In this document: positions 8,828 to 16,919 of the stretch, piece by piece
Layout of the letters: each line of letters begins with the position of its first letter
Numbering within the stretch: the stretch's first letter is position 1
Source of the DNA: Hyphomicrobiales bacterium
Lineage (GTDB): Bacteria; Pseudomonadota; Alphaproteobacteria; Rhizobiales; Rhizobiaceae
DNA length: 64,000 nt
Reading direction: 5' to 3'
Assembly: GCA_900466945.1 (NCBI GenBank)
Contig: UBNV01000010.1
Span: 186,001 to 250,000, forward strand
The notes under the pieces: generated by a model
The model's database searches: none
Seen by the model: only the letters and a program-made list of their open reading frames with translations
What the model was told of the DNA's origin: nothing
Translations under genes and position numbers: made by a program

Positions 8828-9751
8828 TCAGGCGTTCGCCACCTTCGACGCTGCCTCGCGGATTGTACGCATCAGCAGCGCCAGCGGCATGGAGGGGACG
8901 GCATCGGCGCGGACGGTCAGGCCCACCGGTCCCTTGGTCTCGCTCGTGTCGATCGGCAGGGCTGCCAGCGTGCCATCGGCAAGGTCGGTCGCCACGACGC
9001 CGGCCGAAATGATCCAGATCGCATCTGTCTGGCGCACGAAGGCGCGGCCGAAGCTGTCGGAAACCGTTTCGATCTGGGTGGGTATGCCGGAAATGCCGTT
9101 TGCGATCAGGAAGCGCTCGACGAAGGGGCGGATGATCGAAGCCCTGGTCGGCATCAGCACGGGATAGCGCTCCAGCTCGCCGAAGAGGTCGGAGCCGGCC
9201 AAGAGGAGAGGATGACCGGCGCGGACACAGAAGATCACCTGCTCGGAATAAAGATGCTCGAAGGAAAAGCCGGTCATCTGTTCGGGGGCGGCGAGACGGC
9301 CGACGACGAGGTCTAGATCACCAACCCGCAATTGTTCGAGCAGAACGGCGTTCTCACCGGTGACGATCTTGATGCGGGCGGGCACGTCCTCCTTGAGGAA
9401 CAAGGTCATCGCCTGTGGCATGATGCGGGTAGAGACGGTCGGCAGAGCGCCGATCCGGATCGGCGGAGCATCGGCATGCAGGGCGTGGGAGACCGAGTCG
9501 AAACCCTGGCGGAGCGCGGTGAGTGCGGCGCCTGCATGCTTCAAGAACGCTTCGCCATAGCGGGTGATGCGGATGCCGCGACCGTCTTTTTCGAACACCG
9601 CGACGCCCAGCACTTCTTCCAGTTCCCGGATGGTCTTGGTCACCGCAGGCTGGCTGACATGCAGGAGTTCCGCCGCCTTCATCACGCTTTTCTGGCGTGA
9701 AACCTCCACGAAGGTCTGCAGATGGCGAAACTTGATGCGGTTATCGATCAT
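8828..9751 (-). CDS. pcaQ: LysR-family activator of pcaDCHGB
   Basis: A 307-residue LysR-type regulator: helix-turn-helix at residues about 8-60 (FRHLQTFVEVSRQKSVMKAA, then SQPAVTKTIRELEE) and a periplasmic-binding-like effector domain. In rhizobia and Agrobacterium PcaQ activates the divergent pcaDCHGB operon in response to pathway intermediates, and the same divergent arrangement is seen here. An earlier ATG exists at 9760 but it lies inside the PcaQ operator (9759-9774); ATG 9751 gives the usual MIDNRIKFRHL-type N-terminus and is preferred. Confidence 0.93.
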   Translation of the reverse strand: MIDNRIKFRHLQTFVEVSRQKSVMKAAELLHVSQPAVTKTIRELEEVLGVAVFEKDGRGIRITRYGEAFLKHAGAALTALRQGFDSVSHALHADAPPIRIGALPTVSTRIMPQAMTLFLKEDVPARIKIVTGENAVLLEQLRVGDLDLVVGRLAAPEQMTGFSFEHLYSEQVIFCVRAGHPLLLAGSDLFGELERYPVLMPTRASIIRPFVERFLIANGISGIPTQIETVSDSFGRAFVRQTDAIWIISAGVVATDLADGTLAALPIDTSETKGPVGLTVRADAVPSMPLALLMRTIREAASKVANA

Positions 9752-9758
9752 GGAAAAC

Positions 9759-9774
9759 ATAACCCTATGGTTAG
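9759..9774. promoter_or_regulatory. PcaQ binding site
   Basis: ATAACC-CTAT-GGTTAG matches, in 11 of 12 arm bases, the ATAACC-N4-GGTTAA motif reported for PcaQ in Sinorhizobium meliloti. It sits between divergent pcaQ and pcaD, 72 bases upstream of the pcaD start. A further CTAACC half site is at 9801-9806. Confidence 0.8.
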
Positions 9775-9846
9775 GTGTTTCGTGGAAAACATCATTTTAC
9801 CTAACCAAATCGCGTGAGCAATATGGTGTCAACGGAGGAGGAACCC

Positions 9847-10656
9847 GTGCAGTTCGTTCAGGTCAACGGCGTCAGCCTGCATCACCAGATCATTGGTGGG
9901 CCGGGCAACAAGCCGGTCATCGTCTTCATCAATTCGCTCGGAACCGATTTCCGCATCTGGCGCGACGTGATCGTCCGGCTTGCGGGAAGCTATCCGCTGC
10001 TGACCTATGACAAGCGCGGGCATGGGCTCTCGGATGTCGGGCAGGCCCCGTACTCGATCGAGGACCATGTCGACGATTTGATCGGCCTACTGGAGCATTT
10101 GAAGGTCAGCAATGCCGTCATCTGCGGACTTTCCGTGGGCGGTCTCATTGCGCAAGGGCTCTATGCGCGTCGGCCTGATCTGGTGAAGGCGCTCATCCTC
10201 TGCGACACGGCCCACAAGATCGGGACGGCGGAGATGTGGGCAGCCCGGATCTCGGCCATCGAGGAGGGCGGACTTGATGGCATCGTCGATGGCGTCATGG
10301 AGCGCTGGTTCACGCCGGCCTTCCGCAACAGCGATCCGGCCTTCCCGGGGTATCGCAATATGATGCTCCGCCAGCCGGTCGCCGGCTACATCGGAACATG
10401 TGCTGCGATCCGCGATGCCGATTATACGGCCGCTGCCCGGCAGATCGCCGTTCCTACGCTCTGCGTCGTCGGCGATCAGGATGGGGCAACGCCACCCGAC
10501 CTCGTGCTGTCGCTTGCCAAGCTCGTGCCCGGCGCGCGCTACGAAGTCATCAAGTACGCTGGACACATTCCCTGTGTCGAGCAACCGGAAATGCTCACCA
10601 CCATTATCGAGGCCTTTCTCGCGCCCGTCATTTCAGGAGAGGCAGCTCATGGCTGA
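9847..10656 (+). CDS. pcaD: 3-oxoadipate enol-lactonase
   Basis: A 269-residue alpha/beta hydrolase that converts beta-ketoadipate enol-lactone to beta-ketoadipate. The nucleophile elbow is GLSVGG (Ser about 96); the acid lies in VVGDQDGATPP and the histidine in YAGHIPCVEQP, so the catalytic triad is complete. GTG at 9847 is chosen because GGAGGAGG lies at 9834-9841, five bases before it, and the family start (MQFVQVNGV) fits; the frame is open further upstream to 9814. First gene of pcaDCHGB; its 3' end overlaps pcaC by 8 bases. Confidence 0.94.
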   Translation: MQFVQVNGVSLHHQIIGGPGNKPVIVFINSLGTDFRIWRDVIVRLAGSYPLLTYDKRGHGLSDVGQAPYSIEDHVDDLIGLLEHLKVSNAVICGLSVGGLIAQGLYARRPDLVKALILCDTAHKIGTAEMWAARISAIEEGGLDGIVDGVMERWFTPAFRNSDPAFPGYRNMMLRQPVAGYIGTCAAIRDADYTAAARQIAVPTLCVVGDQDGATPPDLVLSLAKLVPGARYEVIKYAGHIPCVEQPEMLTTIIEAFLAPVISGEAAHG

Positions 10657-11068
10657 TGCCCGCAGTCCTTCAGATCGCTATCGGCAGGGCATGGCGACCC
10701 GCCGCCGTGTGCTGGGCGATGCCCATGTGGATCGCGCCTCGGCCTCGGCCACGCCGTTTGATCAGCCGTTCCAGGAGATGATCACCGAAGGGGCCTGGGG
10801 CACCGTCTGGTCGCGGCCCGGCATCAGCCCGCGCGAACGCTCGATGATCACGATCGCTCTGCTCGCAGCCCTCGGCCATGACGAAGAGGTTGCCATGCAT
10901 GTGCGCGCCACCGCCAATACCGGGGCGAGCCGTGAGGATATCACCGAAGCCTTGATGCATGTTGCCGTTTACGCCGGCGTTCCCGCCGCCAACAGGGCTT
11001 TCAAGATCGCCAAGCACGTGTTTGATAAGATGGATGCCGGCGAGACCGGTGGAGGGAGCCATGACTGA
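10649..11068 (+). CDS. pcaC: 4-carboxymuconolactone decarboxylase
   Basis: A 139-residue protein of the AhpD-like carboxymuconolactone decarboxylase family, which decarboxylates gamma-carboxymuconolactone to beta-ketoadipate enol-lactone. Typical segments are [20 protein letters not shown], the [11 protein letters not shown] stretch and [13 protein letters not shown]. The length is close to that of stand-alone PcaC proteins, and there is no fusion to PcaD. ATG at 10649 follows AGGAGAGG; the gene overlaps the end of pcaD by 8 bases and its own end overlaps pcaH by 8 bases, indicating a tightly coupled operon. Confidence 0.93.
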   Translation: MADARSPSDRYRQGMATRRRVLGDAHVDRASASATPFDQPFQEMITEGAWGTVWSRPGISPRERSMITIALLAALGHDEEVAMHVRATANTGASREDITEALMHVAVYAGVPAANRAFKIAKHVFDKMDAGETGGGSHD

Positions 11069-11810
11069 CCTGTCGAACAAGAAGCCGGAAACGGGCGCCT
11101 TCTTCCCGCGCGACCGCAACTGGCATCCGCCGGGCTATACCCCGACCTACAAGACCTCCGTCCTGCGCTCGCCGCAAAAGGCGCTTCTGTCACTTGATGG
11201 CACCAAGTCGGAGATAACAGGCCCGGTCTTCGGCCACTCCATGCTCGGCGAGCTCGACAATGATCTGATCCATAACTTTGCCAAGCCCGGCGAAAGCGCG
11301 ATCGGCGAGCGCATCATCGTGCATGGGCGCGTGCTCGACGAGCGCGGACGTCCTGTCCCGGGCGCACTCATCGAGTTCTGGCAGGCCAATGCAGGTGGCC
11401 GCTATCGCCACAAGAAGGAAAGCTATCTCGCACCACTCGACCCGAATTTCGGCGGCTGCGGGCGCACGATCACCGACGAGAACGGCTATTATGCCTTCCG
11501 CACCATCAAGCCCGGTCCCTATCCCTGGCCGAACGGCGTCAACGACTGGCGGCCGGCGCATATCCATTTCTCGATCTTCGGCCATGGCTTTTCGCAGCGC
11601 CTGATCACCCAGATGTATTTCGAGGGCGATCCGATGATCTGGAAGTGTCCGATCGTGCTGACGATCCCGGATCGTGCGGCGATAGAGCAATTGGTCGCGG
11701 CCCTCGACTGGTCGGCAACCATCCCGATGGATGCGCGGGCCTACAAGTTCGACATCGTCTTGCGTGGGCGGCGTTCCACCCTGTTTGAAAACCGGATGGA
11801 GGGAAATTGA
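11061..11810 (+). CDS. pcaH: Protocatechuate 3,4-dioxygenase beta subunit
   Basis: A 249-residue beta subunit of the intradiol dioxygenase that opens protocatechuate to beta-carboxy-cis,cis-muconate. The iron ligands known for the Pseudomonas enzyme have clear counterparts: the tyrosine in NAGGRYRHK, the tyrosine in GPYPWPNG and the two histidines in [11 protein letters not shown]. The N-terminal part contains a PcaH-specific stretch with [20 protein letters not shown]. The beta subunit binds the iron and pairs with PcaG, encoded immediately after with a one-base stop/start overlap. Confidence 0.96.
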   Translation: MTDLSNKKPETGAFFPRDRNWHPPGYTPTYKTSVLRSPQKALLSLDGTKSEITGPVFGHSMLGELDNDLIHNFAKPGESAIGERIIVHGRVLDERGRPVPGALIEFWQANAGGRYRHKKESYLAPLDPNFGGCGRTITDENGYYAFRTIKPGPYPWPNGVNDWRPAHIHFSIFGHGFSQRLITQMYFEGDPMIWKCPIVLTIPDRAAIEQLVAALDWSATIPMDARAYKFDIVLRGRRSTLFENRMEGN

Positions 11811-12424
11811 TGGTCCAGGATCTCGGTTACCTCAAGGAAAGCGCCTCGCAGACAGCCGGACCTTACGTCCATATCGGCCTCACGCCGAACTTCGCGGATA
11901 TCAAGGGCGTCTATCCTGTCGATCTCGGCACCACCATGGTCAACGACAAGACCCGCGGCGAGCGCATCACCGTGACCGGCCGGGTCATCGATGGCTCCGG
12001 TACGCCGCTGAAAGATGCGCTGATCGAAATCTGGCAGGCGGATGCCGACGGGTTCTACAACAGCCCGTCCGAGACGCGCGGCAGTGCCGATCCCAACTTC
12101 ACAGGTTGGGGACGCTGCCCTTGCGATCTCACGTCAGGCGAATACCGGTTCGAGACGATCAAGCCGGGCCGGGTGCCCTTCCGGGATGGACGCCTTATGG
12201 CGCCGCATATCTCCTTCTGGATCGTCGCGCGCGGCATCAATCTCGGCCTCAACACGCGCCTTTATTTCGGCGATGAAGAGGCGGCCAATGCCGAGGATCC
12301 GATCCTCGCGCGCATCGAGCACCGCGTGCGCGTGCCGACGCTGATTGCGCAGCGTGACGGTTCGACCTATCACTTCGACATTCACCTGCAGGGTGAGAAG
12401 GAGACGGTCTTCTTCGACATCTGA
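11810..12424 (+). CDS. pcaG: Protocatechuate 3,4-dioxygenase alpha subunit
   Basis: A 204-residue alpha subunit of protocatechuate 3,4-dioxygenase. It has the intradiol dioxygenase fold signatures (SQTAGPYVHIGL near residue 14, ITVTGRVIDGSGTPLKDALIEIW, APHISFWIVARG) but lacks the full iron-ligand set, as expected for the alpha subunit. The ATG overlaps the pcaH stop codon (TGATG). Together PcaGH form the ring-cleavage enzyme of the pathway. Confidence 0.95.
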   Translation: MVQDLGYLKESASQTAGPYVHIGLTPNFADIKGVYPVDLGTTMVNDKTRGERITVTGRVIDGSGTPLKDALIEIWQADADGFYNSPSETRGSADPNFTGWGRCPCDLTSGEYRFETIKPGRVPFRDGRLMAPHISFWIVARGINLGLNTRLYFGDEEAANAEDPILARIEHRVRVPTLIAQRDGSTYHFDIHLQGEKETVFFDI

Positions 12425-12443
12425 GAAGGGCCTTGAGATCAGC

Positions 12444-13493
12444 ATGACCGCATCCGTCTTCGACCATCCGATCCTGTCCGGCCTTCTGGGCGATGACGAG
12501 ATCGGAGCGCAGTTCTCGGCCGCCGCCGAGCTTTCGGCCATGCTGCGTTTCGAGGTGGCGCTTGCTGAGGCGGAGGCTGCCGAAGAACTTATCCCGGGCG
12601 CATCCGCGGAAGAAATTGCGGCATTGCCGGAAGCGTTCGTTGCCGATTTCGACGCTCTCAAGCAGGCGATCGGGCGGGACGGTGTCGTGATCCCCGAGCT
12701 GGTGCGGCAGTGGCGGACAGGGCTTGGCGATTCCGGCAAGTATCTCCATTTCGGTGCCACCAGCCAGGATGCGATCGATACCGGTCTGATGCTGCGACTG
12801 GTTGCTGTGCTGTCGATCTTCAATCAGCGTCTGGCGGCCATCATCTCGTCGCTTGACGGATTGGAGAAGCGCTTCGGCACCCAGTCCCTGATGGGGCGGA
12901 CGCGCATGCAGGCGGCGATCCCGATCATGGTTGCCGATCGACTTGCCACGTGGAAGGGACCAGTCGTTGCCCATCGGGCTGCTGTTCAGGACATGCTGAA
13001 AGCCGGTCTGCCGCTACAGTTCGGCGGCGCTGCGGGCACGCTGGAGAAGCTGGGTGACAAGGCCGTTCCTGTGCGCATCCGACTTTCAGAAATCCTTCAA
13101 CTCTCCGACCGGCCGCAATGGCACAGCCAGCGGGCGGCCATTGCCGAGATCGGCGGTCTGTTCTCCCAAATTACCGGCAGCCTTGGCAAGATTGGCCAGG
13201 ATTTGGCGCTGATGGCGGACAACGGCACGGCGGTGATCGGCGGCGGCGGTGCATCATCCGCGATGCCGCACAAGCGAAATCCGGTGAAGGCCGAAGTTCT
13301 GGTTACGCTTGCCCGGTTCAATGCTGTGCAGATCTCAGGCTTGCATCAGGCCCTGGTGCATGAGCAGGAGCGGTCGGGCGCAGCCTGGACGCTCGAATGG
13401 ATGATCCTGCCGCAGATGGCAATTGCCACGGGGGCGGCCACACGGCTTGGCACCGAAGTCCTGCAGTCGATCGAGGAACTCGGCGACCGCTGA
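12444..13493 (+). CDS. pcaB: 3-carboxy-cis,cis-muconate cycloisomerase
   Basis: A 349-residue member of the fumarase/aspartase superfamily that converts beta-carboxymuconate to gamma-carboxymuconolactone. The superfamily signature is present as GGGASSAMPHKRNPVKAE, and FGATSQDAIDTG is the second conserved region. At about 350 residues it lacks the C-terminal extension of the about 450-residue pseudomonad enzymes. The frame is open from 12345; ATG at 12444, just after pcaG, is the credible start. It is the last gene of pcaDCHGB; its stop directly abuts the stop of the convergent zf-HC2 gene with no intervening base. Confidence 0.93.
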   Translation: MTASVFDHPILSGLLGDDEIGAQFSAAAELSAMLRFEVALAEAEAAEELIPGASAEEIAALPEAFVADFDALKQAIGRDGVVIPELVRQWRTGLGDSGKYLHFGATSQDAIDTGLMLRLVAVLSIFNQRLAAIISSLDGLEKRFGTQSLMGRTRMQAAIPIMVADRLATWKGPVVAHRAAVQDMLKAGLPLQFGGAAGTLEKLGDKAVPVRIRLSEILQLSDRPQWHSQRAAIAEIGGLFSQITGSLGKIGQDLALMADNGTAVIGGGGASSAMPHKRNPVKAEVLVTLARFNAVQISGLHQALVHEQERSGAAWTLEWMILPQMAIATGAATRLGTEVLQSIEELGDR

Positions 13494-13688
13494 CTATCTC
13501 TCACCCGGATCGGATGCGTCGGTCGCGACGTAGCGGCGGGTGACCTTGCGCATCATCTGGATTTGCCGGACGAAGCCCGAGCAGGCGCCGCATTTGAACA
13601 GATGCAGACGCAGGCCGACGGTTTCGCCGAGCGAGAGGCGCCGGTCGAGTTCGTCCGAGGCGAGTTTCGTTGCTTTTTCGCACATCAT
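13494..13688 (-). CDS. Small zf-HC2 protein, candidate anti-sigma factor
   Basis: A 64-residue protein with HLFKCGAC, the H-x3-C-x2-C part of the zf-HC2 zinc-binding anti-sigma motif; an earlier Cys is at residue 3. It has no membrane segment, so it would be a soluble anti-sigma or redox switch. Its ATG overlaps the stop of the upstream ECF sigma gene by four bases, the usual sigma/anti-sigma arrangement. A second ATG is three bases further in. It is shorter than most anti-sigma factors; inhibition of the neighbouring sigma factor is inference. Confidence 0.75.
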   Translation of the reverse strand: MMCEKATKLASDELDRRLSLGETVGLRLHLFKCGACSGFVRQIQMMRKVTRRYVATDASDPGER

Positions 13689-14317
13689 GACACTGTCTCC
13701 TCCGGCGCGAACCAGTGTCCTTGCAGGCAGTTGCGCAGACGAAGCCGCGCGCGGTGCATCAGGACATGCATGTTGGTGGTGGTGATGCCGATCTCGGCGC
13801 AGATTTCTTCCGTGTCCATCTCGACGAATTCGCGCATCATGAAAACGCGGCCCTGGTCGGGCGGCAGATGGTCGAGACAGGCCTCGAAGACCCGCCAGAA
13901 ATCCTTGCCGAGCAGTTCGACTTCCGGATTGCCCCAGTCGCTCGGGCGGTTTTCCGGGGCCCAGGAGCCCCTGGCGTCAAAGTAGCGTGGCTCATCCTCG
14001 TCGGGAAAGTGACCGAGCGGCATGGCGACCATCTGCGATTGCTTGCGCTTGAAGCGGATCTGGTCGGCGATCTTGTTGCGCAGGATGGCGAAAACCCAGG
14101 TGCGGAATGCGGAACGACCGGCGAAAGCCTTGGCGTTGCGAAGGGCGCCGGCGAGCGCTTCCTGTACGGCATCTTCAGCAAGGCCTGGATCGGCAAGTTG
14201 GAGGCTTGCGAAACTCAACATGCGTTGACGCAGCTCCGCCATATACATCGCATCGGCCAGGAACGCTGCGGCTGCACCGTTTCCGCCGTTCAATTCTTGC
14301 TCGCCCGCATTCGCCAT
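13685..14317 (-). CDS. ECF-type RNA polymerase sigma factor
   Basis: A 210-residue sigma-70 family protein with only regions 2 and 4, the ECF layout. Region 2 contains LAEDAVQEALAGAL and FRTWVFAILRNKIADQIR; region 4 contains LPPDQGRVFMMREFVEMDTEEICAEIG and then TTTNMHVLMHRARLRLR. The frame is open to ATG 14404, but ATG 14317 has a strong GGAGGATC seven bases upstream, and a candidate ECF promoter overlaps the earlier ATG, so 14317 is chosen. It is coupled to the zf-HC2 gene by a 4-base overlap. Its likely regulon includes itself and perhaps the DUF3429 and FAD genes upstream. Confidence 0.9.
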   Translation of the reverse strand: MANAGEQELNGGNGAAAAFLADAMYMAELRQRMLSFASLQLADPGLAEDAVQEALAGALRNAKAFAGRSAFRTWVFAILRNKIADQIRFKRKQSQMVAMPLGHFPDEDEPRYFDARGSWAPENRPSDWGNPEVELLGKDFWRVFEACLDHLPPDQGRVFMMREFVEMDTEEICAEIGITTTNMHVLMHRARLRLRNCLQGHWFAPEETVS

Positions 14318-14382
14318 TAAGATCCTCCGGACATCACCCGCGCCTGCCAAAGACCCGGCGCGCCGCCCAGCACGCTTTCCTT

Positions 14383-14410
14383 TAGTCGCGGCTTTCAGCG
14401 CCATCTTACA
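14383..14410 (-). promoter_or_regulatory. Candidate ECF promoter for sigma/zf-HC2 genes
   Basis: Read on the minus strand, TGTAAG (14410-14405) and CGACTA (14388-14383) are separated by 16 bases, resembling the GTAAC-type -35 and CGxC-type -10 elements of some ECF sigma factors. It lies 66 bases upstream of the chosen sigma start. Pattern-based only; autoregulation is inference. Confidence 0.3.
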
Positions 14411-14428
14411 GGCCGCTCATAAAATATC

Positions 14429-14860
14429 TTATGTCAGGATCATAACGACGGCATAGGCGGCGATCACCAGCAGCGTGACGTTGCGCCGGAGCGCCAGATA
14501 CCAAGCGGGTTGGTCACCTTTGCGGTGGATGCCGAGATCGGCGGCAAGCAGGACAAGAAATACCGCCACATGCAGCGCCATCGTCAAAGCCGGTAAGTAG
14601 GAATAGGCCAAGAGCCCGCCAATCGCCGCGAGGGCCGTGATATTGCTCACGATCAGCATGAGCCGAGAATCCTGCGCGCGGATTTGAGCCTGGCTCCAGA
14701 GCGTGCCGGCCATGAAGCAGGCAATGCCGGTTCCGTAGGCAATGAAGGCTTGCGCGGCGAGTGCGGGTTGGTAGCCGAGGACATGGGCCAGCCCGAGCGC
14801 CCAGAAGGGCAGGGCGCCGGCATAGGTCAGGAGTTTGGTGAGCGCGGGATCGCGATACAT
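14429..14860 (-). CDS. DUF3429 membrane protein
   Basis: A 143-residue protein with about five hydrophobic helices (for example LPFWALGLAHVLGY, AFIAYGTGIACFMAGTLWS and LLVIAAYAVVMIL), matching the DUF3429 family of small inner-membrane proteins with no known function. It begins three bases after the stop of the FAD oxidoreductase, so the two are almost certainly in one transcript. The association with an ECF sigma factor downstream suggests a stress-related role, but this is inference. Confidence 0.8.
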   Translation of the reverse strand: MYRDPALTKLLTYAGALPFWALGLAHVLGYQPALAAQAFIAYGTGIACFMAGTLWSQAQIRAQDSRLMLIVSNITALAAIGGLLAYSYLPALTMALHVAVFLVLLAADLGIHRKGDQPAWYLALRRNVTLLVIAAYAVVMILT

Positions 14861-14863
14861 CGG

Positions 14864-15853
14864 TCAGGCTCCATGCAGGCGTGTGATCAGTAGTTCCGAC
14901 AGGGCCGTCGCACTTTCGACCGCTGCCTCGACGCGGTTGCCGAGGCACCAGTCGCCGCAGGCGCCCAGGCCGAGGGCTTCATCGAAAAGATACGGTTGGT
15001 CAGCGGCTTGGTCCACATTCGCATAGCGCCAGCGGTGCAGATCCAGCCTGGCGGCGTTCGAGAAGTCCAGTCCAAGCAGGCGCTTCAGCGACGCAAGCAT
15101 TTCCGATTTCACCTCGTCCCGGTCGCGTTCCAGGTTTGCCTCGGCCCAATCGTTGCGGCTGTGGAAGGTGAGCGCCGTCTTCTCTCCGCGGCCGGGTTTG
15201 CTGCCCTCGGCGGCGATCCAGCTCAAAACGTCATCCTCGATGCGCGCGGCATCGAAGCCGAGATGCAGGGGCTCATCGAGGCCGATCATCAGGGTGAAGC
15301 AGCCGCTCATGCGGACACGGGCCAAAGCTTCGCGGCCGGAAAATGCTGCGGGCAACAGGCGGATGGTCTGCGGTGCCGGGGCGGTGGAAAGCACAAGATC
15401 GAAACTACCGAGATCCTGGCCTTCGCTATCGGTGAGTGACCAACTATCTTCGGTACGCTTCAGGGCGGCAACCATCGCTTCCTTACGTATCTGAAGACCG
15501 TCGGCCAATCCGTTCGCAAACCCGCTCATGCCGGGCAGCCCGATATAGCGCGGCTCCGGTGCGCGGCTGTCGGCCACCAATCCGTCGGCCTTGAGCGTGT
15601 GCACTGCCTTTGGCCAGATGCCGGCATGGCCCGCCTCGATTGCCTTTTCCGCAACCGACCGGAATGCCGGTGAGCGGGCGGTGAAATACTGGGCGCCATG
15701 GTCGAAGGCAAAGCCCTCGCGGCGGCGGTTGGCCATACGGCCGCCGAGGCCTCGGCTCTTCTCGAAAATGGTCACGTCGGCTGACGGGGCTAGCGCCCGC
15801 GCGAGCGTGATGCCGGCGATACCGGCTCCGATGATGGCAATGGACGTCTTCAC
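14864..15853 (-). CDS. NAD/FAD-dependent oxidoreductase (renalase-like)
   Basis: A 329-residue flavoprotein. The N-terminal IAIIGAGIAGITLARAL is a complete dinucleotide-binding fingerprint, followed by the FEKSRGLGGRMA motif of the amine oxidase/renalase group and FDHGAQYFTARSP. The C-terminus carries ALGLGACGDWCLGNRVEAAVESA, the second FAD-contact region. It matches the COG3380-type predicted NAD/FAD-dependent oxidoreductases; the substrate is unknown. The start is GTG at 15853 with GAGAGGGA upstream. It lies 45 bases after the LysR gene on the same strand and directly before DUF3429. Confidence 0.85.
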   Translation of the reverse strand: MKTSIAIIGAGIAGITLARALAPSADVTIFEKSRGLGGRMANRRREGFAFDHGAQYFTARSPAFRSVAEKAIEAGHAGIWPKAVHTLKADGLVADSRAPEPRYIGLPGMSGFANGLADGLQIRKEAMVAALKRTEDSWSLTDSEGQDLGSFDLVLSTAPAPQTIRLLPAAFSGREALARVRMSGCFTLMIGLDEPLHLGFDAARIEDDVLSWIAAEGSKPGRGEKTALTFHSRNDWAEANLERDRDEVKSEMLASLKRLLGLDFSNAARLDLHRWRYANVDQAADQPYLFDEALGLGACGDWCLGNRVEAAVESATALSELLITRLHGA

Positions 15854-15898
15854 GCAATCCCTCTCTCAAGCGCTTGGCGCGCCTCTGCTTTACGCGGT

Positions 15899-16795
15899 TC
15901 AGGCGGTGGTGGATTTGCCGTCTTCGCTCGCTTCCAACAGTGGCCGGATAAGCGGATTGGGAAAGCGGCGCTTCACGGTGACGGCATAGAAGGATTCGAT
16001 CATGCCGGGCAGGGCGTCGAACTCGACCAGCGTGCCGGCTTCGAGTTCACCCTTGACGACGATCGGCGGGAGAACGGCAAGGCCCGCTCCTTCGCGGGCG
16101 AGAAGACGCATCATCGCCATGTCGTCTACTTCCGCTGCGATCTGTGGGGTTATTCCGAGGCGCGCGACGAGCGCTTCGAACTGCGAGCGCACGCCGCTTT
16201 CGAGCGTCGGCAGGATGACGGGATGCTCGCCCAGCAGGTCGGCGAGCGTCGCGCCCGGTTTGCCATAAGACGGTCTGCCGATGAGACTGACCCGCTGCTG
16301 GTAGACGTGCTGGGCGATGAAGGGCGTGACTGAATCGGCCATCGGCGCCTGGTTCAGGAGGACGATGTCGAGGTTCAGTGCTTCAAGCGCGCCAAGTAAT
16401 TCGCTGGTGCTGCCCGAGCGCAGGATCATATCGACGTCGGAGCGCCCGAGGATCGGACGCAGGAACTCCATTTGGAAGTTGCGTGACAGCGTGGCGAGCG
16501 CGCCAATGCGGATGGCGCGGCGTGTCCTCCCGGTTTCCTTCAGCGTCTCGACCAGCTCCTCGCCGGCCGAAAAGATCGTGTCGGCGTGGTCGAGCGCGAT
16601 GCGGCCCGCTTCGGTCAGATAGAGCTGGCGGCCCCGCCGCTCGAAGAGAGAATGGCCCAACCGCTCCTCCAACTGCTTGATCTGGATGGAGAGTGCGGAT
16701 TGCGAGAGGTTCAGCCGTTCGGCCGTACGCGTGAGGTTGCCGTCATGGGCGACGGCGCGAAAGTAGCGGAGATGATGATAGTTCAGCTCGGACAT
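15899..16795 (-). CDS. LysR-family regulator beside dab operon
   Basis: A 298-residue LysR-type regulator with an N-terminal helix-turn-helix (YHHLRYFRAVAHDGNLTRTA then SQSALSIQIKQLEE, residues 5-55) and a type-2 periplasmic-binding-like effector domain. It resembles NhaR-like LysR proteins. It is divergent from dabB-dabA with a perfect palindrome only two bases before its start codon, so it very probably regulates dab genes and itself; family knowledge says LysR proteins usually bind in such divergent gaps. The effector is unknown. It might also be co-transcribed with the downstream FAD gene. Confidence 0.9.
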   Translation of the reverse strand: MSELNYHHLRYFRAVAHDGNLTRTAERLNLSQSALSIQIKQLEERLGHSLFERRGRQLYLTEAGRIALDHADTIFSAGEELVETLKETGRTRRAIRIGALATLSRNFQMEFLRPILGRSDVDMILRSGSTSELLGALEALNLDIVLLNQAPMADSVTPFIAQHVYQQRVSLIGRPSYGKPGATLADLLGEHPVILPTLESGVRSQFEALVARLGITPQIAAEVDDMAMMRLLAREGAGLAVLPPIVVKGELEAGTLVEFDALPGMIESFYAVTVKRRFPNPLIRPLLEASEDGKSTTA

Positions 16796-16796
16796 G

Positions 16797-16813
16797 GTTC
16801 TATTTTATAGAAC
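16797..16813. promoter_or_regulatory. LysR-type palindrome between LysR gene and dabB
   Basis: GTTCTAT-TTT-ATAGAAC is a perfect inverted repeat with 7-base arms, within an AT-rich tract, immediately upstream of the LysR start and 107 bases before dabB. The size and dyad fit a LysR recognition site. Confidence 0.7.
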
Positions 16814-16919
16814 GAATTTAGAGAAACAATGAATTTTTATTGCGATCACGCCGCTGATAACAGGTCTGTGAGATCGCCGCTGCCTCCTCCCAAGCAGCGG
16901 CCCAGACCGGAGACATGCC

